A stretch of 64,000 nt of DNA from the NCBI RefSeq assembly GCF_014196915.1, contig NZ_JACIEP010000016.1:23970-87969 (forward strand), read 5' to 3'. Shown one piece after another: positions 47,253 to 54,964 of this stretch. The translations under genes were made by a program, and so were the position numbers. The notes below the pieces were generated by a model. It saw only the letters and a list, made by a program, of their open reading frames with translations. It was not told the DNA's origin and did no database searches. Each line of letters starts with the position of its first letter. The stretch's first letter is position 1. The stretch comes from Dysgonomonas hofstadii. GTDB taxonomy: Bacteria; Bacteroidota; Bacteroidia; Bacteroidales; Dysgonomonadaceae.

Positions 47253-47963
47253 ATGAATCTATTGATATTACTACAAACAGTAGAGCCTGTTGTTGAGGTT
47301 GCTGATCAAGTTGTACAAACAGCTCCTGAGGAAAGTTATTTAAGTCTTGTAATGAAAGGAGGATGGATTCTGTTGCCTATTTTCCTTTTATCATTATTGG
47401 CCATTTATGTCATAATAAATAAATGGCTTATCATAAACCGCCTGGGGAAAAAAGATTCTGTCTGGCTGTCAAGGGTGATTGAACTTGTGCATGAAAACAA
47501 AATAGACAAAGCTTTGAAATTTTGTATAGAACGTCCTTATGCTTCGGCAAAAGTAATAGCCGCAGGTCTGAAAGAATTTGATAAGGAGGACAACGAAATA
47601 CAGGAGGCTATGGAAATAGAAGCCCGTCAACAAATAAGTGTACTGGAAAACCAGATGAACTGGCTGGGTATTACAGCATCAATTGCCCCTATGCTCGGGT
47701 TTTTAGGAACAATATTCGGAGTGATAAAAATATTTTACGATATAGCACGGACAAACGATTTGGCTATAGACACCATTTCTACAGGGCTCTATCAAAAGAT
47801 GATCTGTTCGGGAGCCGGGCTCCTGGTCGGTATTGTAGCATATACAGGTTATTACTTGTTGAATGGACGGATAGATAAAGTAGTGGTAAACATAGATAAG
47901 GAGTCGAACGAAGTGCTTAAAGCTATCCGTGCCTGTAAGAAAGGTGTGGTAGATGCAGCTTAA
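47253..47963 (+). CDS. MotA/TolQ/ExbB-type proton channel protein
   Basis: A 236-residue inner-membrane protein with three helices (about 36-58, 133-155, 185-207), the stator that uses proton motive force to power TonB or Tol. The motif WLGITASIAPMLGFLGTIFGVIKIF is the ExbB/TolQ signature. The partner ExbD-like gene follows after 28 bases. With SusC-type transporters in the same window, a TonB-energising role is plausible, but a Tol-like role cannot be excluded. Confidence 0.9.
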   Translation: MNLLILLQTVEPVVEVADQVVQTAPEESYLSLVMKGGWILLPIFLLSLLAIYVIINKWLIINRLGKKDSVWLSRVIELVHENKIDKALKFCIERPYASAKVIAAGLKEFDKEDNEIQEAMEIEARQQISVLENQMNWLGITASIAPMLGFLGTIFGVIKIFYDIARTNDLAIDTISTGLYQKMICSGAGLLVGIVAYTGYYLLNGRIDKVVVNIDKESNEVLKAIRACKKGVVDAA

Positions 47964-47991
47964 TATATAGATAAGGAAAAGAATTGAAGAT

Positions 47992-48411
47992 ATGAAAATA
48001 GCACGGAGAAAAGCAAGGACAGCCGAGGTGTATACTGCCTCATTGAATGATATAATGTTCTTTCTACTGTTGTTTTTTCTTATTATATCGACAATGGTAA
48101 CACCGGCAGCAATACGGGTATTATTACCAAATGCCGCGACTTCGGAAAAAGTAGTGACTAAAAAGAATATTAACCTGATAATTACACAGGATTTAAGATA
48201 TTATATCAACGATAAGGAAATTGCGAAAGATCAGATAGAATCTGTTCTAGCTACAACTTTAGAAGAGGAAAAGAAAAAAAGTCCTGATGTGGAGATGAAT
48301 GTCCTCTTGCAAGCTGACAGGTCACTTTCTTTGCAGGATGTAGTGGATGTGATTGATATAGGTAATAAACTTCAGGTTAAAATGGTGCTTTTTACTCAAA
48401 AACCGGAATAA
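47992..48411 (+). CDS. ExbD/TolR-type biopolymer transport protein
   Basis: A 139-residue protein with one N-terminal helix (about 18-38) that carries the essential membrane aspartate, seen as SLNDIMFFLLLFFLIIST (Asp20), followed by a periplasmic domain of about 95 residues. It pairs with the upstream ExbB-like protein. No tonB gene follows; TonB must be encoded elsewhere. Confidence 0.9.
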   Translation: MKIARRKARTAEVYTASLNDIMFFLLLFFLIISTMVTPAAIRVLLPNAATSEKVVTKKNINLIITQDLRYYINDKEIAKDQIESVLATTLEEEKKKSPDVEMNVLLQADRSLSLQDVVDVIDIGNKLQVKMVLFTQKPE

Positions 48412-48486
48412 ATAAATTAAAATAATATAAGAAAAGATTCGTTGATTATTTACAAAAAAAATGCAAATAGTTAATGAAATAAGTAT

Positions 48487-48522
48487 GAGATGCATGCAAC
48501 ATTTCTACAAAAGATGCATCTC
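48487..48522. promoter_or_regulatory. inverted repeat upstream of the second ECF sigma gene
   Basis: GAGATGCAT at 48487-48495 and ATGCATCTC at 48514-48522 form perfect 9-bp arms with an 18-base spacer, 20 bases before the sigma-factor ATG. It could be a protein-binding site or a leader hairpin. No T-run follows directly. Confidence 0.5.
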
Positions 48523-48542
48523 TTAAATGAAGCTTGACCAGT

Positions 48543-49091
48543 ATGAATGAACTGCAAATTATAGCAGGCTGTAAGGAACAAAAGCGTGAAGCTCAAAAAA
48601 TGCTATACGAGAAGTATGCTCGTAAGATGTATAGCATTTGTTTGCGTTATAGTTCTGATGCAGATGCTGCACAAGATTTGTTGCAGGATGGATTCATGAA
48701 GGTATTTGCCAGTATCGAAACATTTCAGGATCGCGGTTCATTTGAGGGCTGGCTTAAGCGTATTTTTATTAACCTAGCTTTAGAAAACTTAAGAAAGAAA
48801 AAATCAATTATTCAAAGTTCTGATGATATTCAAAATCTTCCGGATGTAGTCGACGACTCTACGGAAGATGAGCAGATGTATAAAATATCAGAAACTGAAT
48901 TGATAAAAATGGTACAGGAGCTCCCAAGAGGTTATTCTACGGTTTTCAACTTATATGCGATAGAGGATTATTCCCATAAAGAAATCGCAGAGATGTTAGG
49001 TATAAGTGAAGGTACATCACGTTCTCAGTATGTAAGGGCAAGACAGATCTTACAAGAGAAGGTGAAGCAATATATAAAACAGAGATCGTAA
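48543..49091 (+). CDS. ECF sigma factor paired with a dual-membrane anti-sigma factor
   Basis: A 182-residue sigma-70 family factor. Region 2 is MLYEKYARKMYSICLRYSSDADAAQDLLQDGFMKVF, and region 4 is LPRGYSTVFNLYAIEDYSHKEIAEMLGISEGTSRSQYVRAR. It is followed after 2 bases by a protein with an anti-sigma-like head and a beta-barrel, then a NigD-like gene. This is the order of the Das/Dma/NigD genes of Bacteroides thetaiotaomicron as I recall them. I chose ATG 48543; a TTG 9 bases upstream is less likely. Confidence 0.92.
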   Translation: MNELQIIAGCKEQKREAQKMLYEKYARKMYSICLRYSSDADAAQDLLQDGFMKVFASIETFQDRGSFEGWLKRIFINLALENLRKKKSIIQSSDDIQNLPDVVDDSTEDEQMYKISETELIKMVQELPRGYSTVFNLYAIEDYSHKEIAEMLGISEGTSRSQYVRARQILQEKVKQYIKQRS

Positions 49092-49093
49092 AG

Positions 49094-50353
49094 ATGGAAG
49101 TGGAAAAAGACAAAATAAAGGATCTATTCTCCTCAAAGTTAGGAAACTTTGAGCCAGAGGTGCCTGCGTCCGTATGGGGTGGGCTGGATCAGCTTTTGTC
49201 TGATCCGCTGACACCATCCGCTGATGCGAATTCTGCAAATTCTTCGACAGGTAATGCAGCTTCTTCATCAGGAAATGCATCAATAATAAAAGTAGTTGCC
49301 GTAATAATCGGATTAGCTGCTGCTATCGCCACAGGGATTTTGTTTATTCCTGATGGTAAAGAAGAAAGAATAGTAATAGATAGCAAAAACATTGTGACAG
49401 AAGAACCGCAAGTGCCATTTGTAGAACGACCAGATACGGGAAAAATAGTATTACCTGTAGAACCAATGATTGTAAAAGCCGAAGCACCGGTATACAAACA
49501 GGAAGATATTGAGCCTGTAGTGGAAGAAGAACCTGTGGTTGTCGCCGTTGATACTTCCGAAGTGACAGAAGAGCCACCAAAAGAGGTGATCAAGCAAGTT
49601 GTGGTTGTGGATGGACCTCTGGTGCTAAAACCAACTGCGGAATTGCCGAAAAAGAAAGTATCCCACGGGATCTCATTAGGATTAAAGGCTGATGCCAATC
49701 TGTTTACAGAAAATATAACCGAAAGAGGTGGTGATTTGTTGTTCTCACATAAGGACAGAAGTGAACTGTTTAATAAATTGTTGAAAGAAGAGAACAGTGA
49801 ATTCGAGATGGAGCATAAATTGCCAATATCATTTGGAGTGACAGTAAGCAAGCAGATATCACCACGTCTATCACTGGAAACAGGATTGATATATACCCGC
49901 TTGTCGTCTAAAGTAAGATCGAATAGTAAGTTCAATCTCAACGAGACACAAACCTTTAATTATCTGGGAGTGCCGTTGTCGGTAAATTATACTTTTTATG
50001 AACTTGGTAAGACTAGATTTTATCTTTCTCTTGGCGCTATGATACAAAAAGATATAAGTGGGAAATATGTAAGTAATATGAATTTCTTGATGTCTGACAT
50101 CACAGAAACTGAAATAGCTAAAGACATTTTCTATTCAGAACCATACTACATAAACCAGTCTGTTAAACAGTCGAATCCTCAATTCTCAGTCTTTTCTACA
50201 CTTGGTGTTACTTATCCATTGTATAGGAAACTCTATTTATACGGAGCCATTGGCGGAGCTTATTATTTTGATGCAGAGAACCAGTATCGAACTATTTATT
50301 CAGATAAAAAGACCCAGTTGAATCTGAATCTTGGTATTAAGTTTGATTTTTAA
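49094..50353 (+). CDS. dual-membrane-spanning anti-sigma factor with outer-membrane beta-barrel
   Basis: A 419-residue protein that appears to cross the whole envelope. Residues 1-62 are a cytoplasmic head (KIKDLFSSKLGNFEPEVPASVWGGLDQLL). A transmembrane helix lies at about 64-84 (IIKVVAVIIGLAAAIATGILF). Residues about 88-188 are a Pro/Val/Glu-rich linker, and about 190-419 an eight-strand-type barrel (HGISLGLKADANLF, LSLETGLIYTRLSS) ending in FDF, as expected for outer-membrane assembly. It should hold the sigma factor encoded 2 bases upstream and report on outer-membrane state. In B. thetaiotaomicron such Dma proteins control vesicle formation; that role is inferred here by homology of design. 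Confidence 0.88.
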   Translation: MEVEKDKIKDLFSSKLGNFEPEVPASVWGGLDQLLSDPLTPSADANSANSSTGNAASSSGNASIIKVVAVIIGLAAAIATGILFIPDGKEERIVIDSKNIVTEEPQVPFVERPDTGKIVLPVEPMIVKAEAPVYKQEDIEPVVEEEPVVVAVDTSEVTEEPPKEVIKQVVVVDGPLVLKPTAELPKKKVSHGISLGLKADANLFTENITERGGDLLFSHKDRSELFNKLLKEENSEFEMEHKLPISFGVTVSKQISPRLSLETGLIYTRLSSKVRSNSKFNLNETQTFNYLGVPLSVNYTFYELGKTRFYLSLGAMIQKDISGKYVSNMNFLMSDITETEIAKDIFYSEPYYINQSVKQSNPQFSVFSTLGVTYPLYRKLYLYGAIGGAYYFDAENQYRTIYSDKKTQLNLNLGIKFDF

Positions 50354-50384
50354 TATTCTTCTAAATAAAAACAATAGAAATAAA

Positions 50385-51233
50385 ATGAAAGTATCTTTGA
50401 TGAAACTTATTGGCAGCTTGTCTTGTGCTGCACTTTTGATGACCTCGTGTCTCGGCGATGGAGACAGTTCTTTTCAGTCTGATAGATCTTTTGCTTATAT
50501 AACTACGGATGCAAATTATATTAAAGTTGCTTCTACTAATGTAGGCTATATAAGAACTCAGGATGCTACTGGAATGACTAATCTGACTGATGGTCAATGT
50601 TATTATATCTCTTTTAAAATAACATCTACTCAAAGCTCTTCCGGTACATATCCGGCTGAATATATCAATGTTCTTGATGATGGCCCTATTTCACAGAAAA
50701 GCCTTTACGTTACTGAACTGGGAGAACCGGGCGAAGCTTATCCGGGTATTGAAGAAGAACAGAGCGATACTATCCAGGTTAATTCTTTGGAATTGAGGGA
50801 ATATTATCCGGCTAAAGAGGTTTTTGGAGATCGTTGGTTGTTTAGATATTCAGTTCCTAACAGAAAAGACGATGATCAGGTTAAAGCTTATTTCTATTTT
50901 GACCGTGATAATCAGGTTAATGAGAAAGGTGAAGCAATAGGCTTTAGCGAGAATAAGATTGTTATTGACGTGAGATTTACAAAAATTGATGGGTCAGGTT
51001 CAGGAACAACCAAGACTAAAGATTATGAGTCTGTTGGTAACCTTAGTTCCCTGCGTAACTATACTCCGAAATATAACGATGCAGGAGAAGCTTACGTCGC
51101 TGTTAAATTCAGGTATGTGACTCCAGCGACAACAACTACTCCTCCTACTGCTAAGTTCTATCCAACCGGAGATTCGGCATGGGTTGGTGACAGCAATAGC
51201 TCATTCTTCCTTTATTATAATACATCAAACTAA
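50385..51233 (+). CDS. NigD-like lipoprotein
   Basis: A 282-residue lipoprotein: lipobox LLMTSC with Cys22, then GDGDSS. It shows two beta-rich parts, an N-terminal one (SFAYITTDANYIKVASTNVGYIRTQD) and a C-terminal one (about 120-280), as in NigD_N/NigD_C proteins of Bacteroidales. In B. thetaiotaomicron a NigD protein acts downstream of the Das/Dma pair in vesiculation. Family assignment rests on pattern and context. I chose ATG 50385, since the upstream extension overlaps the barrel gene and would hide the signal peptide. A strong terminator follows. Confidence 0.75.
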   Translation: MKVSLMKLIGSLSCAALLMTSCLGDGDSSFQSDRSFAYITTDANYIKVASTNVGYIRTQDATGMTNLTDGQCYYISFKITSTQSSSGTYPAEYINVLDDGPISQKSLYVTELGEPGEAYPGIEEEQSDTIQVNSLELREYYPAKEVFGDRWLFRYSVPNRKDDDQVKAYFYFDRDNQVNEKGEAIGFSENKIVIDVRFTKIDGSGSGTTKTKDYESVGNLSSLRNYTPKYNDAGEAYVAVKFRYVTPATTTTPPTAKFYPTGDSAWVGDSNSSFFLYYNTSN

Positions 51234-51252
51234 ATTGATTATATAGATCTTT

Positions 51253-51287
51253 AAAGACGTAGTCCGAAAGGATTGCGTCTTTTTTAT
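51253..51287 (+). terminator. terminator of the sigma/anti-sigma/NigD unit
   Basis: AAAGACG...TCC (51253-51265) pairs with GGA...CGTCTTT (51270-51282) through 13 positions, including two G-T pairs, around a GAAA tetraloop, followed by a T-run. It is a clear intrinsic terminator. Confidence 0.9.
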
Positions 51288-51393
51288 TATTACTTTTGCT
51301 AAAATAAGTAATCTAGAGTGTTTAATATGGCGATATCCTTTATAAGTATATATAGGGGAATAATAATTGGTCTGAGACCGTAAGGAACAAAGG

Positions 51394-51903
51394 ATGGAAT
51401 TTTTTTTACCTCAGATAGTGGCAACTGTTATTACAGTTATAAGTATTCCGCTTTCTAAATATATTCTTCGCAAAATTATAGAAAAGTACAACTCTGTCAC
51501 TCTGAAGTCAGAGGTGCGCACAACTCATGTAGTCAGAGTGATCAATATTCTGATCAATATTACGGCTATAACTATTCTTGCCATTATATGGGGAGTACGT
51601 CCTCATAATATGTTGCTTGCAATGTCTTCGGTCTTTGCTGTTATTGGTGTAGCGTTTTTTGCCCAATGGTCTATCCTGAGTAATGTGACTGCCGGAATGA
51701 TCATATATTTCACAACCCCCTTCCGCATAGGAGACCATATTCATATACTGGATAAAGATCTGCCAATAAATGCTACAATAGAGAATATCCTTACTTTCTA
51801 TACCTATCTCAGAACCGAAGAAGACGAACTTATTGTTATACCTAACTCGTTGTTCCTGCAGAAAATGGTCTCGATGGGAAAAGAGAAAGAAAAGGAGCAA
51901 TGA
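51394..51903 (+). CDS. short MscS-type mechanosensitive channel domain protein
   Basis: A 169-residue membrane protein with an N-terminal helix (1-24), a second helix at about 50-70, the pore-lining helix at about 72-110 (LAMSSVFAVIGVAFFAQWSILSNVTAGMIIYF) and the MscS beta-domain (TTPFRIGDHIHIL, then ELIVIPNSLFLQKMV). It is shorter than classic MscS, as it ends after the beta-domain without the alpha/beta vestibule domain. Such short forms are common in Bacteroidota. It is likely a turgor-release channel, but ion conduction is untested. Confidence 0.88.
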   Translation: MEFFLPQIVATVITVISIPLSKYILRKIIEKYNSVTLKSEVRTTHVVRVINILINITAITILAIIWGVRPHNMLLAMSSVFAVIGVAFFAQWSILSNVTAGMIIYFTTPFRIGDHIHILDKDLPINATIENILTFYTYLRTEEDELIVIPNSLFLQKMVSMGKEKEKEQ

Positions 51904-51927
51904 AATAAGCAAAGTGGAAATTTTTCC

Positions 51928-52005
51928 TATATTTGTAGAATATAATGGCGCCTCAGCATAGCCCGGAGTAAACTCCGGCTCTACATTCGGCTTTAATTAT
52001 ATTTG
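51928..52005 (+). promoter_or_regulatory. ssb upstream region: two TATATTTG boxes around a hairpin
   Basis: TATATTTG occurs at 51928-51935 and again at 51998-52005, each followed by a G-rich GAAT stretch. Between them is the hairpin AGCCCGGAGT/ACTCCGGCT (about 51959-51980). Neither box has a good -33 partner. The second lies 30 bases before the ssb ATG and is the better candidate. Confidence 0.5.
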
Positions 52006-52035
52006 TGAATGTTTAAGTAAAAACCAAGAGAGAAT

Positions 52036-52491
52036 ATGTCTGTAAATAAGGTGATTTTAATAGGAAATGTAGGAAAAGATCCCGATGTGAAATATTTTGA
52101 CAATGGTAGTGTTGTTGCCAACTTTACCCTTGCTACGACCGAAAGAGGATATACTGCCGCTAATGGAACTCAGATACCCGATCGCACCGAATGGCATAAT
52201 ATAGTTTGCTGGCGTGGATTGGCGAAAGTAGCTGAACAATTTGTGAAAAAAGGAGTACAGGTATATATTGAAGGAAAGATACGTTCGCGTACATATGACG
52301 ACGCCAATGGTGTTAAGCGCTATGTGAACGAGATTTATGCCGATAATCTGGAATTGTTGGGTAGCCGGAGGAGAGAGGGTGAAGGTGATATGCCATATAA
52401 CCAGCCCGCCAATGATAATTACAACGTTAATCCCAATTCTAACAACTATAATGCTCCGAATATTTCTGAAGAGGATGATCTGCCCTTCTGA
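52036..52491 (+). CDS. ssb: single-stranded DNA-binding protein
   Basis: A 151-residue protein that binds single-stranded DNA during replication and repair. The OB-fold is at 1-110 (SVNKVILIGNVGKDPDVKYF, FTLATTERGY, EWHNIVCWRGLAKVAEQFVKKG), followed by an Asn/Pro-rich linker and the acidic tip EEDDLPF that binds partner proteins. It precedes gldD with a terminator between them; gldE, which I expect between ssb and gldD, is absent. Confidence 0.95.
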   Translation: MSVNKVILIGNVGKDPDVKYFDNGSVVANFTLATTERGYTAANGTQIPDRTEWHNIVCWRGLAKVAEQFVKKGVQVYIEGKIRSRTYDDANGVKRYVNEIYADNLELLGSRRREGEGDMPYNQPANDNYNVNPNSNNYNAPNISEEDDLPF

Positions 52492-52510
52492 AGGTTGATA
52501 TAGATAATGT

Positions 52511-52556
52511 AACAGATTAATTCAGTCCGGCTGGTCTGCTTTAATCTGTTTCCTTT
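52511..52556 (+). terminator. terminator of ssb
   Basis: AACAGATTAA at 52511-52520 pairs perfectly with TTAATCTGTT at 52541-52550 across a 20-base loop, followed by TCCTTTT. The gldD start lies 16 bases further on. Confidence 0.75.
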
Positions 52557-52565
52557 TATACAAGT

Positions 52566-53135
52566 ATGAAGAATAGAGGTCTGTTATATCTCATATTTCC
52601 GTTTTTGTTTCTGTCTTGTGCCGAATATACTCCGCGTCCGGCAGGTTTTCAGCGTTTCGACAGGGCCCACTACGATTATCTGAAGTTTGAAAATCCGGCA
52701 CTCTCTTTTCTATATCCTGCTGATGCTAAGATAGAGGAGGTAAAGAATGAGGCCAATCCGGGATATTGGTTCAATATTCTTTATCCTCAGTACAATGCTA
52801 CACTCTATTGCACTTATATACCCATCAAAAAGGAAGACCTGTCAAAAGCTCTGGATGATAGTTACCAACTCGCATATAGCCATACATCAAGAGCAGAGGG
52901 TATTTTCCAGTCCCAATATACCGATTCCCTGAATCATAAAGAGGGCGTTATATATGATATAAAAGGGCTGGTAGCGGTTCCTGTACAATTCTATATAACA
53001 GACAATACGTCTAACTTTCTGCGGGGTTCCCTCTACTTCGATCAGAATGTAAAGATAGATTCAGTAGCTCCCATTGTAGAATATATCCGTAGCGATATTG
53101 TATATCTGATGGAATCGTTGAAATGGAAAAACTGA
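52566..53135 (+). CDS. gldD: GldD-family lipoprotein
   Basis: A 189-residue lipoprotein: signal peptide with lipobox LFLSC (Cys18), then AEYTPRPAGFQRFDRAHYDY, the recognisable start of GldD. Further conserved parts are NPGYWFNILYPQYNATLYCTY and LRGSLYFDQNVKIDSVAPIVEYIRSD. In Flavobacterium johnsoniae GldD is needed for gliding and type IX secretion; many non-gliding Bacteroidota keep it, and its exact role there is not settled. It overlaps the next gene by 13 bases, which suggests translational coupling. Confidence 0.9.
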   Translation: MKNRGLLYLIFPFLFLSCAEYTPRPAGFQRFDRAHYDYLKFENPALSFLYPADAKIEEVKNEANPGYWFNILYPQYNATLYCTYIPIKKEDLSKALDDSYQLAYSHTSRAEGIFQSQYTDSLNHKEGVIYDIKGLVAVPVQFYITDNTSNFLRGSLYFDQNVKIDSVAPIVEYIRSDIVYLMESLKWKN

Positions 53136-54607
53136 AAGCACTGATAAAGACAAAGACTCTTATATATACAATCCTGATATTGCTGGGTATGGGGCTGTTT
53201 ATCCATCTTGATTGCAAGAATATAACTGCCCACTACGACGATGCCTATTCTATCTTCTTATCTAAAGCTTCTTATTCTGATATATGGAGCGTCACAGCAT
53301 CTGATGTCCATCCTCCTCTCTATTACTGGGGCTTAAAGGCTTTCACTTCTTTATTCGGAGATTCTCTTTTCTCTTTCCGGTGTTTCTCTACCTTAGGTCT
53401 TTTGGCTGTTATTCTTTTGGGTTGTTTCCCTGTAAGGAAACTATTTGGTCACCGGGTAGCGATCTCTTTTATTCTACTGATCATTATTTTTCCTGTTTCC
53501 CAGTATCTGGCTACTGAGATAAGGATGTACTCGTGGACGATGTTCTTTGTCCTCGCTTCCGCTTTATCTGCCTTTCAGGTCTATCGGATCGGGAAAATGC
53601 AATATTGGTTATTATTCCTTTTCACCGGTCTTTGTGCAGCCTATCTCCATAACTATGGGTTATTAAGCCTATTTGGTATATATCTCATCCTTTTGGTATT
53701 CCTCATTAAAGAGAAAAAACAATGGAAGGGTATATTCCTTTGGGGCATACTATTCTTACTTATATATTTGCCCTGGCTGATCCAATTGATAAGCCAGATT
53801 GGAATGATATCCGAAGATTATTGGATAAAGCCACTGACTGTTAACGATCTGTTTCTCCATATTTATTATTTCTACTCACCTAAGGAGATATGGCTGCCGT
53901 TTACCGATTTTAGTAAGGTGCAAATGATGATAGGCCTTATAATCATTATGCTGATCCAATTGTTCCTCACACTGGCGGCTCTTATAACAAGTCTTAGAAG
54001 TAAAGAAAAATCATCGGATTATATAATTCTTTCTTTTATCATTTTTCTGATTCCTGTTACTATTGGTGCTCTTGTTTCTGTCACTTATCTGCCTGTTCTG
54101 GTTACCCGCTATATGACCTGTTCCTTTGGCCTTTTCGTCTTGGGTTTGGCGATGGTTCTGGCAAAATCATTCGATAAATATAAATGGCTGACAATGCTCT
54201 TTTTCCTCTTGCTGCTTGTAGATAGTGGCATAAGAATATCTTCAGGATTGAAATATTATAGCCAAACCGGAACAGCATATAAGGAGATCAGGGATTTTGC
54301 TATAAAGGAAAAAACCTTTGTTGTAAATGATTTTTCCTATCATGTAATGCCACGTCTTCAACTGATAGCTCCCGGTAATCACTATCAGGTTCTGGTGTTT
54401 GATACCACAGATGTCGATTTCCGGCCTTTCGTTTTCGATAAGATAAACTCGTTGCCTGCCGGTGAATTTATCTTAGTTCATCAGGAGAGAGAGGCTGTTC
54501 AGCAAGATTTTCATCATTTTTGGCAAACTGTCGGGTCTCAATATATCATTACAGATAGCCTGCATGCTTCTGATATTTATTTATATCGGATACGATTAAA
54601 AGAATAA
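53123..54607 (+). CDS. GT39-type membrane glycosyltransferase
   Basis: A 494-residue protein with about 11 transmembrane helices and a periplasmic C-terminal part. The first loop carries the acidic motif HYDDAYSIFLSKASYSDIW and then DVHPPLYYWGLKAFTSLFGDS, a pattern of the ArnT/PMT superfamily that uses lipid-linked sugars outside the membrane. ATEIRMYSWTMFF is the matching second motif. The acceptor is unknown. It is translationally coupled to gldD, so a link to surface-protein or lipid glycosylation is possible (inference). Confidence 0.85.
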   Translation: MEKLKALIKTKTLIYTILILLGMGLFIHLDCKNITAHYDDAYSIFLSKASYSDIWSVTASDVHPPLYYWGLKAFTSLFGDSLFSFRCFSTLGLLAVILLGCFPVRKLFGHRVAISFILLIIIFPVSQYLATEIRMYSWTMFFVLASALSAFQVYRIGKMQYWLLFLFTGLCAAYLHNYGLLSLFGIYLILLVFLIKEKKQWKGIFLWGILFLLIYLPWLIQLISQIGMISEDYWIKPLTVNDLFLHIYYFYSPKEIWLPFTDFSKVQMMIGLIIIMLIQLFLTLAALITSLRSKEKSSDYIILSFIIFLIPVTIGALVSVTYLPVLVTRYMTCSFGLFVLGLAMVLAKSFDKYKWLTMLFFLLLLVDSGIRISSGLKYYSQTGTAYKEIRDFAIKEKTFVVNDFSYHVMPRLQLIAPGNHYQVLVFDTTDVDFRPFVFDKINSLPAGEFILVHQEREAVQQDFHHFWQTVGSQYIITDSLHASDIYLYRIRLKE

Positions 54608-54946
54608 ATTGATAATCAATCTATACTATCGAAAAAAGTTACAATCAACGATCACCGAAGCGAAGGCGAGGCAAATGTTACACTTTTGCAGTGCTTTTTT
54701 ATTTTATGTTTTTTGTAAAACCTGACAAACCTGACAAAATCAAGCCCCTCCTGACTCCCCTTGGGGTCGGGCTGTTAAGTTCTCTGCTTTGTTCTGTTAT
54801 TTTCTGCTGTCATCCTGAGTGAAACGAAGGATCTCTTATCTTACAAGAGATGTTTCACTCCGTTCAACATGACAAAGAGGGTATAAATTTCAGAACTTAA
54901 CAGCCCTGCCCCGCAGGGGAGGACCTGTTTTCCCCCACCGGGGGAA
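54608..54946. repeat. left part of the repeat island
   Basis: No gene. It contains an inverted copy of the 17131-17182 repeat (54641-54692), CCTGACAAACCTGACA (54721-54736), a nested palindrome (54769-54906) and one copy of a GC-rich double hairpin (54901-54964). All are listed or discussed separately. Confidence 0.7.
54769..54906. repeat. nested palindrome, left copy
   Basis: The outer arms GGGCTGTTAAGTTCT (54769-54783) and AGAACTTAACAGCCC (54892-54906) are perfect 15-mers. Inside lies a REP-like unit at 54809-54873 running from GTCATCCTGAG to TTCAACATGAC with an inner stem ATCTCTT/AAGAGAT. A second copy of the inner unit, in different outer arms, is at 55833-55898. Confidence 0.85.
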
Positions 54947-54964
54947 CTAAAGGGGGCTCTGATT
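54901..54964. repeat. GC-rich double hairpin, left copy
   Basis: Two adjacent hairpins: CCTGCCCCGCAGGGGAGG and TTCCCCCACCGGGGGAA. The same two-hairpin order, in the same direction, recurs at 55515-55572 on the other side of the HTH gene, whose last codons run into this copy. Confidence 0.8.

Noticed and set aside
49189..49941. 250-codon frame antisense to the dual-membrane anti-sigma gene
   Set aside because: The Pro/Val/Glu-rich linker codons give a stop-free antisense frame of Ser and Thr runs. The sense protein has clear domains and fits the operon.
51394..51903. Short MscS-like gene as a truncated pseudogene
   Set aside because: The frame is intact with all helices and the beta-domain motif, and short forms ending at this point are common in the phylum.
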